From the NCBI GenBank assembly GCA_019636515.1, contig JAHBXI010000001.1, positions 620,001 through 684,000 of the forward strand: a stretch of DNA of 64,000 nt. Direction: 5' to 3'. Numbering within the stretch: position 1 is the first letter of the stretch; every line of letters begins with the position of its first letter. The notes beneath the pieces were generated by a model. That model had not been told where the DNA came from, searched no databases, and saw only the letters and a list, made by a program, of their open reading frames with translations. Below, in pieces: positions 9,444 through 15,657 of this stretch. The DNA comes from Phycisphaeraceae bacterium (GTDB lineage Bacteria; Planctomycetota; Phycisphaerae; Phycisphaerales; UBA1924). Both the position numbers and the translations under genes were made by a program.

Positions 9444-9668
9444 ATGAGCGTCCAGGTCTCCAAGATCAACCTCATCGACGCCCTCAAGACCCTGCAGCAA
9501 CGCTGGGACCGCGCCAAGTCCCAGTGGGATGACAAGGCCGCCCACGATTTCCAGAAGCAGGTCATCGACCCGATCGAGCCGGCCGTCCGAAACGCCGTCA
9601 AGGGAATCGAGCACGTCGCGGAGGTCATTGCCGCCGTCCGACGCGACTGCACCGACGACTCCGCGTAA
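9444..9668 (+). CDS. Small helical protein of unknown function (74 aa)
   Basis: No family recognised. The sequence MSVQVSKINLIDALKTLQQRW continues with RAKSQWDDKAAHDF and then two further helices. Two Trp residues seven apart sit on the first long helix. Size and helix-turn-helix shape resemble the small WXG100-type or adaptor proteins, but the WXG motif is absent. It lies 15 bp behind the 344-residue unknown protein, which itself has a helical N-terminus, so they may form a complex. The tail CTDDSA is acidic. Confidence 0.72.
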   Translation: MSVQVSKINLIDALKTLQQRWDRAKSQWDDKAAHDFQKQVIDPIEPAVRNAVKGIEHVAEVIAAVRRDCTDDSA

Positions 9669-9709
9669 CCGCCTCGCCCCGCGCCCCGCCGCGAAGTACG
9701 ATCCCCGCC

Positions 9710-11560
9710 ATGCCACATGCACGACGACACCTCATCACGTTCCTTGGACTGTCCACGCTTGTGCTCGGATCGTTGACCGCCCTTCCCGCCGCCGCGGCGG
9801 GGCCTCACGCGCGGGCCGGTGAAGGGCGCCACGGCGTCCCGAGGCCGGTTCCCGCCGACATGCCAACATTCATCCGGCGCTACAGCGAAGACCGCGGCGA
9901 CATCCTCCGCTTCTACGCCTCCGCGTGGTCCGAAACCCGGCACGACCGTCTGGCCGCCCTGCATCGGGAACGCAAGGAGGCGCTCAAGGCCATCGACTTC
10001 AACACCCTCGATCAGCAGGGCCGGATCGACTACCTCCTCATGCGCAACACCCTGCGCAACGCCGACGCCTACAACGACCTCGACCGGCGCCGCCTCGCCG
10101 AGATGGACCCGCTTGTGCCATTTCGTCCCGTCATCCGTGACCTCGAAGAGCGGCGCTGGCGCATGGAACGCACCGACGCCCGCGCCGCCTCCCTCGACCT
10201 GGCGCAAATCCCCGCCCAGGTCAAGGCGATCCGCGATCGCCTCGAGAAAGGCCGTCAAGGCGAAACGCCCGGTGATGCCGCCGCCGACCCGGCCACATCC
10301 CCGCTCTCCGTCGGACCCGTCGTCGCCCAGCGTGCCGCCGCCGCCGTCGCGTCCATGCGATCCGCCCTTCGATGGTGGTACGACTACCACGCCCAGTTCG
10401 AGCCGGGATTCGCCTGGTGGGTCGAAAAGCCCCACGACCTGGCTCAACAATCGCTCGACGAGTACGCCGCCTTCCTCCGCCGGGAGGTCGCGGGGCTCAA
10501 GGGGCAGGACGACGACCCGCTCATCGGTGACCCGATCGGGCGAGAGACCCTTCTCCAGGATCTCCGCAACGAGTGCATCCCCTATTCGCCCGAGGACCTC
10601 ATCCGCATCGGGGAGCACGAGTTTGCCTGGTGCGAGGACCGCATGAAAGAGGCCGCGGCGGAGATGGGCCTGGCCGACGACTGGCGAGCCGCCCTCGAAC
10701 GCACCAAGAACAGTTACGTTGATCCCGGTGAACAGACCCACGAATGCACACGCATCGTCCGGGAGCAGATCGAGTTTCTGACCTCTCGCGACCTGCTCAC
10801 CATTCCCGACCTGACCACCGAGTTGTGGCGGCTGGAGATGATCACCCCGGAACGCCAGAAGTTCTGGCCGTTCCAGTACTACGGGGGGCTGCATATCGGC
10901 GTCGGGTACGCCTCCGACCGCCAGTCGGTTGAAGAACGCCTCCAGGCCATGCGAGGCAACAACCGCCACTTTACCCGTATCGTCGTCCCGCACGAACTGA
11001 TCCCCGGCCACCACCTCCAGGGGCACATGGCCGCCAGGCACCGGCCCTACCGACGCGCCTTCTCCACGCCGTTCTTTCTCGAAGGCTGGTGCCTGTACTG
11101 GGAAATGAAACTCTGGGACCTGGGATGGGCCAGGTCACCGGAGGACCGTATCGGCATGCTCTTCTGGCGCATGCACCGCGCCGCCCGCATCATCATCAGC
11201 CTGCGGTTCCACCTGGGGCTCATGTCTCCCGCCGAGATGATCGATTTCCTCACCCAACGCGTCGGACACGAGAAGAACAACGCCGTCAGCGAGGTCCGCC
11301 GATACATCGGAGGGGACTACTCGCCCCTCTACCAATGCGGCTACCTGCTCGGGGGAATCCAGATCCGCGCCTTGCACCAGGAAGCCGTGGGAGCGGGACC
11401 CATGGCCGAACGCCCGTTCAACGACACCATCCTCACGATGGGGACCATCCCCGTCGAGTTCATACGGGCCGCCGTGCTCGACATCCCCCTTTCACCCGAC
11501 CACGAGGCCTCCTGGATGTTCGCCGGTTCGCTCCAACAAGACCGGCCCGCCGAACGATGA
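9710..11560 (+). CDS. Secreted DUF885-family metalloprotein (probable peptidase)
   Basis: A signal peptide is visible (MPHARRHLITFLGLSTLVLG to PAAAA), so the 616-residue protein is likely exported. The motif HELIPGHHLQGH (His428) is the conserved HExxPGHHLQ of DUF885, a helical fold related to zinc carboxypeptidases/thermolysin-like gluzincins. A second conserved region is EGWCLYWEMKLWDLG near residue 460. The length fits the family (about 560-620). The enzyme probably hydrolyses peptides or amidated compounds, but the substrate is not known. It is the third gene of a plus-strand run, and its stop overlaps the next start (ATGA). Confidence 0.88.
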   Translation: MPHARRHLITFLGLSTLVLGSLTALPAAAAGPHARAGEGRHGVPRPVPADMPTFIRRYSEDRGDILRFYASAWSETRHDRLAALHRERKEALKAIDFNTLDQQGRIDYLLMRNTLRNADAYNDLDRRRLAEMDPLVPFRPVIRDLEERRWRMERTDARAASLDLAQIPAQVKAIRDRLEKGRQGETPGDAAADPATSPLSVGPVVAQRAAAAVASMRSALRWWYDYHAQFEPGFAWWVEKPHDLAQQSLDEYAAFLRREVAGLKGQDDDPLIGDPIGRETLLQDLRNECIPYSPEDLIRIGEHEFAWCEDRMKEAAAEMGLADDWRAALERTKNSYVDPGEQTHECTRIVREQIEFLTSRDLLTIPDLTTELWRLEMITPERQKFWPFQYYGGLHIGVGYASDRQSVEERLQAMRGNNRHFTRIVVPHELIPGHHLQGHMAARHRPYRRAFSTPFFLEGWCLYWEMKLWDLGWARSPEDRIGMLFWRMHRAARIIISLRFHLGLMSPAEMIDFLTQRVGHEKNNAVSEVRRYIGGDYSPLYQCGYLLGGIQIRALHQEAVGAGPMAERPFNDTILTMGTIPVEFIRAAVLDIPLSPDHEASWMFAGSLQQDRPAER

Positions 11561-12621
11561 ACGGACGTCCCGCAAGACCCACGCCTGGAGCCATGCCCGA
11601 TGGGCCGTCCTTCGAGAAACGGTTCTCGGCGTCGCTCGACCGGCGTGCCGCCCTGTTCGCCTCGGACGTCACCGACGCGATGCGGCTGTTCAACGGACAC
11701 GCCGACGGGATCGACGGCGTGTACGTCGACCGCTACGGACCAGGGGCCGTTCTGATACTTCACGATGGGCGCGCCCCCGAGTCGCTCTCCCCCGGCCACG
11801 CCGCCGACGACATCCTCCGATTCACGTCCCAGGCCGGCGTGCGTTCCGTCTACATCAAGCCGTTTGCCAGGGACCGCTCCGGCCTGGGAGGGGCACACCC
11901 CGAATCGCTCACCGAGCCGACGCCCGCGGCGGGTGAGGCACTCGATCAGGCCGTCCTGATCCGAGAATACGGCCTGCGATTCGAGGTACGCCTCTACGAC
12001 GGCTATTCGACAGGGCTTTTTCTCGACCAGCGCGAGAACCGCCGGTCCCTGGCCGCTCGCGTGGCGTCGCTCGCCGCCGACGCCAACCGCCGCTCAGAAC
12101 CTCCGCCCGCCGTGCTCAACACCTTCTCCTACACGGGCGCGTTCTCCGTCGCCTGCGCCGCCGCCGGAGCCGCCACCACCAGCGTTGACATCTCACCACG
12201 CTACCTGGAATGGGCGAAACGAAACTTCCGGCACAACGGCATCAACCCCGACGGCCACCGCTTCGCCCGCATGGATACCTTCGAGTTCTTCGCCTACGCC
12301 AATCGCAAAGGACTTCGCTACGACCTGATTATCCTTGACCCTCCGAGTTTCTCCGCGGCCAACCGTCGCCGGAAGATCCCGGCGTGGAGTTCTATCGAGC
12401 ACTACCCGCGTCTGATCGCCCAGGCCGTCGGGCTCCTGTCCCCGGGAGGCCTGGTCTTTGCCTCCACCAACACCCGTTCGCTCACGGTCCCCGGACGGCT
12501 GGAACGCCTCATCGAAAAGGGCCTGGGACGGCGGCCACGATCCTGCGAACTTCCGCAAAGGCCCCTGGACTTTGCCGGAGATCCCGACGCCCTGGCGGCG
12601 GTCCTTTTCTCGCTCGCATGA
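11557..12621 (+). CDS. RlmI/RlmK-like 23S rRNA methyltransferase
   Basis: Class I SAM-dependent methyltransferase of the RlmI family, which methylates a cytosine or guanine of 23S rRNA. ATG 11557 overlaps the previous stop as ATGA, suggesting translational coupling; ATG 11593 is an alternative. The 354-residue protein shows GIDGVYVDRYG of the small N-terminal domain, FLDQRENR, the SAM loop NTFSYTGAFSVACA, the acidic VDISPRYLEWAKRN, and the catalytic DPPSFS. The PUA domain usual in RlmI seems shortened at the N-terminus. The exact target base cannot be assigned. Confidence 0.87.
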   Translation: MNGRPARPTPGAMPDGPSFEKRFSASLDRRAALFASDVTDAMRLFNGHADGIDGVYVDRYGPGAVLILHDGRAPESLSPGHAADDILRFTSQAGVRSVYIKPFARDRSGLGGAHPESLTEPTPAAGEALDQAVLIREYGLRFEVRLYDGYSTGLFLDQRENRRSLAARVASLAADANRRSEPPPAVLNTFSYTGAFSVACAAAGAATTSVDISPRYLEWAKRNFRHNGINPDGHRFARMDTFEFFAYANRKGLRYDLIILDPPSFSAANRRRKIPAWSSIEHYPRLIAQAVGLLSPGGLVFASTNTRSLTVPGRLERLIEKGLGRRPRSCELPQRPLDFAGDPDALAAVLFSLA

Positions 12622-12671
12622 TTCTCGGGCACCCCTGGAACTCGCCGCACGTCACGCCAACCACCCACCCG

Positions 12672-13703
12672 TCACGCCACCTGAATCGCCCGCGTGCGGA
12701 TCCCGTCGATCAGACCTCGTACCTCCTCCGCCATCCGTGTGTTGGGGAATTGCTGGATGATCCGCTCCCCCACGCTTGCCGCGTCACGCCAACGCCGATC
12801 CTGCACCGCCAGTTTAAACTGCGCCCCGAGATTCTCCCTCGCCTTGCCGATCACGCCCCGGGCCACTTCCCGGAACGGGGCCGCCTGCGCCTCGGTCAGG
12901 TACTGGTCGATCTCCTGAAGCAATCGCATCGCCTCATCTACCCGGTCCTCCTGCGCGGCCACCAGGAACTTGCGTTCGATCTCCTGGACGTACGCGTCCC
13001 GGGCGCCTTGCACCCGCTGCGAGAGGCCCGACACCCGCGGGGACTCGGGATACAGCCGCCCGATCCGAGCCGCCTCCGCCGCCGCGTCGTCCCATCGGTG
13101 CTGGATGATCAGCCCGTCGAGAAGCGAGATCGCCTCCGCGACTCTGCGTTCCACGGTCTGACGCCTCGCGGCGTCTATCCGAGAGCGGAATTCCTCCGCG
13201 TCCGCCCGGTACCCGAACCGCTCGGCCAGTTCCGACACCAGCACCGAAGCCGCGTCCCAGTCCTCCGACGCCAGGTCCTCCTCGATGGCCCGGCGAAGCA
13301 TCTCACGCTCCTGCTTGCGGAAAATGACTCGGCGAGCGTCGTCCGACAGTGCGGCATGGTCCGTAAAACGCTTCAGGGCGCTCTCAAGGCCCGCGATGCG
13401 GTTGCGGCCCGCTTCACGCCACATCGACAGGAGCATCAGCGCGATCGGCAGGGTGACCACGGAGGCCACCACGCCCACAAGACCAAAGGTCACCAAGGCC
13501 TGCCTCTGGCCGATGGTCGAAAGCACCGTCACCAGTTGGGTGTTGGACTCGATCGCATCCATCGGCGGGGGCGACCGCAGCCCGATCACGACGGTCGCCG
13601 CCGAAACCCCGATCGCGATGCCGTACGCGATCCCGATCCACATCCGCGCCGACCGGATGCCTCCTTCATGCGCCACGATCGACCGTGCCTGGCCGTCATC
13701 CAT
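12672..13703 (-). CDS. Membrane-anchored helical repeat protein of unknown function
   Basis: Residues about 16-38 (MWIGIAYGIAIGVSAATVVIGL) and about 63-85 (ALVTFGLVGVVASVVTLPIALML) are membrane helices. The remaining ~250 residues are helical with TPR-like hairpins (for example EDLASEDWDAASVLVSELAE, IQHRWDDAAAEAARIG, VQDRRWRDAASVGERIIQQF). These repeats usually bind partner proteins. ATG 13703 (MDDGQARSIVAHEGG) is preferred because the longer frame upstream shows no family-like sequence and runs into the divergent gene. The total of 343 residues has no enzymatic motif. Confidence 0.8.
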   Translation of the reverse strand: MDDGQARSIVAHEGGIRSARMWIGIAYGIAIGVSAATVVIGLRSPPPMDAIESNTQLVTVLSTIGQRQALVTFGLVGVVASVVTLPIALMLLSMWREAGRNRIAGLESALKRFTDHAALSDDARRVIFRKQEREMLRRAIEEDLASEDWDAASVLVSELAERFGYRADAEEFRSRIDAARRQTVERRVAEAISLLDGLIIQHRWDDAAAEAARIGRLYPESPRVSGLSQRVQGARDAYVQEIERKFLVAAQEDRVDEAMRLLQEIDQYLTEAQAAPFREVARGVIGKARENLGAQFKLAVQDRRWRDAASVGERIIQQFPNTRMAEEVRGLIDGIRTRAIQVA

Positions 13704-13816
13704 GACCGAACGCCTCCGGTTGCTCACATCGTTCCCGCGACCGACCACGCTCCACCGCGCCCCGGCACGCAACGCCACGAAACGGACCTCGAAACGAGTG
13801 TACCTACGATTCTCCG

Positions 13817-14542
13817 ATGAAAGAACACCCGCGCGCCATCTCCACTGACGAATCCGGACATCTCCCGAATAGCCGTGGTGGACCCGGGCGCTCCGAAACC
13901 GCGCCTGGCCCGGCGATCCGCGGTTTTTCACTTGGTCCCTGGCAGACGAATTGTTATCTCGTCTCTGATCCGCATACCCGCCGGTGCTGGATCATCGACC
14001 CGGGCTTTGGCCCGCGCGGCGTCATTGATTCCATGCAACGCGAGGGGTTGATCCCCGAGGCGATCATCCTGACGCATTCCCATGTTGACCACATCGGAGG
14101 CATCCCGGATATCCACGGGCAATTCCCGGGACTACCGATCTGGATCCACCGAGCCGAGGCCCAGTGGCTCGGCAACCCGCTCCTCAACCTCAGCGACGGC
14201 GCGGGGATCAGGGTCACCCCCCCGCCTCCCTCTCGCGTACTGAGCGACGGCGAAACCCTGGAACTGGCATCCCAGGTCTGGCGAGTCATCCACACGCCCG
14301 GTCATTCGCCCGGCGGAATCACCCTCTACCACCCGCCGTCGGGGACCGCGCTGGTCGGCGACACCCTCTTTGCAGGCTCGATAGGCCGTACCGACCTGCC
14401 GGGCGGAGACTTCGAAACCCTGGCCGAATCGATCCGTCGCGGGCTGTACACCCTGCCCGGAACCACCCGCTGCCTCCCAGGACATGGGCCGGAGACGACG
14501 ATCGACCAGGAGCGGACCACGAACCCGTTCGTCCAGGGGTAG
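13817..14542 (+). CDS. MBL-fold metallo-hydrolase, glyoxalase II-like
   Basis: Zinc hydrolase of the metallo-beta-lactamase fold. The 241-residue protein has QTNCYLV, the metal site THSHVDHIGG, then IHTPGHSPGG, GDTLFAGSIGRTDLP and CLPGHGPETT in the canonical order of the YcbL/GloB-like small hydrolases. These cleave S-lactoylglutathione-like or other thioesters; the natural substrate here is unknown. The first ~32 residues are polar and not part of the fold, so a later start is possible. It is divergent from the membrane helical protein (113 bp apart). The large non-coding RNA-like region follows it. Confidence 0.9.
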   Translation: MKEHPRAISTDESGHLPNSRGGPGRSETAPGPAIRGFSLGPWQTNCYLVSDPHTRRCWIIDPGFGPRGVIDSMQREGLIPEAIILTHSHVDHIGGIPDIHGQFPGLPIWIHRAEAQWLGNPLLNLSDGAGIRVTPPPPSRVLSDGETLELASQVWRVIHTPGHSPGGITLYHPPSGTALVGDTLFAGSIGRTDLPGGDFETLAESIRRGLYTLPGTTRCLPGHGPETTIDQERTTNPFVQG

Positions 14543-14752
14543 AAGCCCTGGGATCTGGGTTCGGGGGTCTGTTCTGGGGATCCGGGTCGTTTTTTTCTGT
14601 TCGTAAGCCCATTTCCAAGCATGACCTGTGGAGATTGTGCGCGATCGGCGCGGATTTTTCTGCCCGTGAGGTTGCACATCCTGATTCCTGTGGCACCTTT
14701 GCGATGTCAGAACGAACAACCGACCAGACGGAAACGACTGAACGGTGGATTC

Positions 14753-14842
14753 GAGCACGACGGGGAAGCCCGGCACGCTCAACAGACTCTTGTCTCTCTC
14801 CTCCTGTAACTCGCCAGCGACCGCAACACGCTGCCGAGTTTT
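14753..14842 (+). ncRNA. Anti-SD-type small RNA module 1
   Basis: An upstream imperfect hairpin is formed by 14753-14764 and 14769-14780 (loop GAAG). A pyrimidine stretch from 14786 follows with CTCCTCCT at 14798-14805. Two bases later comes a hairpin of AACTCG/CGAGTT plus CAGCG/CGCTG (14808-14840) with one C-C mismatch and a 9-base loop, then TTTT. From 14786 to 14842 it differs from modules 2 and 4 at only two positions, both in the loop. No Shine-Dalgarno sequence plus start codon is present. Whether it is transcribed is not known. Confidence 0.62.
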
Positions 14843-14844
14843 AA

Positions 14845-14926
14845 GGAACCCTGGAACGGGTTTTATCGAACTCTTGTCTCTCTCCTCCTGTAACTCGCCA
14901 GCGTCCGCAACCCGCTGCCGAGTTTT
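14845..14926 (+). ncRNA. Anti-SD-type small RNA module 2
   Basis: A small upstream hairpin pairs AACCC (14847-14851) with GGGTT (14858-14862). The core 14870-14926 has CTCCTCCT at 14882-14889, two bases, then stem AACTCG/CGAGTT (14892-14924) with an inner CAGCG/CGCTG helix, a loop of nine bases and TTTT. This 57-base core is identical to module 4 at 15040-15096, which argues for recent duplication or selection on the RNA. Confidence 0.65.
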
Positions 14927-14927
14927 C

Positions 14928-15010
14928 GATCGAAGCCCCGACGGGAATCGATCACCAAGTGTCCTTCTCCTCCTATAGCTCGCCGCGGGCGGAAACACGC
15001 GACGAGCTTT
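14928..15010 (+). ncRNA. Anti-SD-type small RNA module 3 (diverged)
   Basis: Upstream hairpin GATCGA (14928-14933) with TCGATC (14948-14953), closed inside by CCC/GGG. CTCCTCCT is at 14967-14974, then AT and a stem AGCTCG/CGAGCT plus CGCG/CGCG (14977-15008) with loop GGCGGAAACA and a short TTT. The stem sequence differs from modules 1, 2 and 4, but pairing is kept and an internal mismatch stays at the same place. The loop is the same as in module 5. Confidence 0.6.
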
Positions 15011-15013
15011 CCA

Positions 15014-15098
15014 GGGCCTGGGAAACCGGCTCCGAACAAACTCTTGTCTCTCTCCTCCTGTAACTCGCCAGCGTCCGCAACCCGCTGCCGAGTTTTTT
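15014..15098 (+). ncRNA. Anti-SD-type small RNA module 4
   Basis: Upstream hairpin 15014-15032 has a GAAA tetraloop (15022-15025), with GCC/GGC and GG/CC pairs around one bulged T. The core from 15040 is identical to module 2 over 57 bases, with CTCCTCCT at 15052-15059 and the same two-part stem. Here the T run is longer (six T, 15093-15098), making the best terminator of the three near-identical copies. Confidence 0.66.
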
Positions 15099-15159
15099 CT
15101 TTGGCCCACCCACTCGCCCGGATCCGGCCAATCCACGATTTTTCGATCCGCCGCTTGAC

Positions 15160-15202
15160 TCGCCGCCGATTTCTCGTGAAGGGATCCGGCGGCGATTTTT
15201 TT
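15160..15202 (+). terminator. Intrinsic terminator between modules 4 and 5
   Basis: TCGCCGCCG (15160-15168) pairs with CGGCGGCGA (15187-15195) across an 18-base loop, followed by seven T. It carries no CTCCTCCT stretch before it, so it is not a sixth module. It would stop any transcript leaving module 4. Confidence 0.65.
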
Positions 15203-15262
15203 AAGTTGTTTGTTTTCAAATACTTAAACCAAATATCTCGGCCCGTGCAAAAAAATGCTCTT
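15203..15262 (+). promoter_or_regulatory. AT-rich island, possible promoter before module 5
   Basis: This ~60 bp stretch is far richer in A and T than the surrounding DNA. It contains TTGTTT (15206-15211 and 15210-15215), TACTTA and AAATAT (15231-15236), which could act as -35 and -10 elements, although the spacings (19 or 15) are not ideal. It sits just after a terminator and ~115 bp before module 5. Promoter rules for this phylum are poorly known, so this is tentative. Confidence 0.3.
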
Positions 15263-15348
15263 TCTTGGAACCCTCTCCCCGCGCCCTGCGGATAGACACC
15301 TGTAACCGCCCTCGACGACACGCGGACACGCGAAGGTCGGGATTACCA

Positions 15349-15440
15349 GGGGAAGCCGGGAAACCGGGTTCCTCGACAAGTCTTGTCCCCTCCTCCTATC
15401 ACTCGACCGCGGGCGGAAACACGCGGTCGAGTGTTTTTTT
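15349..15440 (+). ncRNA. Anti-SD-type small RNA module 5 (perfect terminator)
   Basis: The upstream hairpin 15349-15374 has a GAAA tetraloop (15360-15363) with CCGG/CCGG and GGAA/TTCC arms. A palindrome GACAAG-T-CTTGTC overlaps the start of the pyrimidine stretch. CTCCTCCT lies at 15390-15397, then AT and a perfect 12-bp stem CACTCGACCGCG/CGCGGTCGAGTG (15400-15433) with loop GGCGGAAACA and seven T. It is the strongest intrinsic terminator of the family. It stands 250 bp from module 4 with its own AT-rich upstream DNA. Confidence 0.68.
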
Positions 15441-15657
15441 GCAGCCAATCCCCCTTCCCGACCTTCCCGGAGGAGGAGTCGGACGACCGGGACGGCCAAT
15501 CTCAGGACGTCCCCGCTGGGGTGCCTCGGAACCCGGGTTCTCTTGAAATCAGGTCGATTCTCCCGATGAGCGTCGTGATGCCCGCTCGGAGGGTCACCCT
15601 ACGCTCAACCCGTGGAAAACCATTGAATCTCAGGTATCGACGGCGATACCAGCCGGT

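Larger units (their letters stand above)
14543..15657 (+). other. 1.1 kb non-coding region carrying a tandem array of RNA-like modules
   Basis: No convincing protein frame lies between the MBL hydrolase and the symporter. The first 200 bp hold a G-rich run (14549-14586), T runs and a weak hairpin near 14638-14658. From 14753 to 15440 there are five related modules, each consisting of an upstream hairpin, a pyrimidine stretch containing CTCCTCCT, and a terminator-like hairpin with T run. Between modules 4 and 5 lie another terminator and an AT-rich island. The last ~215 bp before the symporter show nothing clear apart from a purine-rich GGAGGAGGAG at 15469-15478. Confidence 0.85.

Noticed and set aside
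9444-9668. ESX/WXG100 protein
   Set aside because: Size and helices fit, but the Trp-X-Gly turn is missing and no type VII secretion gene is nearby.
14753-15098. Repeats with ~85-bp period, reminiscent of a CRISPR array
   Set aside because: Repeats are ~57 bp with their own hairpin and T run, spacers are short (about 30 bp) and structured, copies vary in stem sequence, and no cas gene is present.
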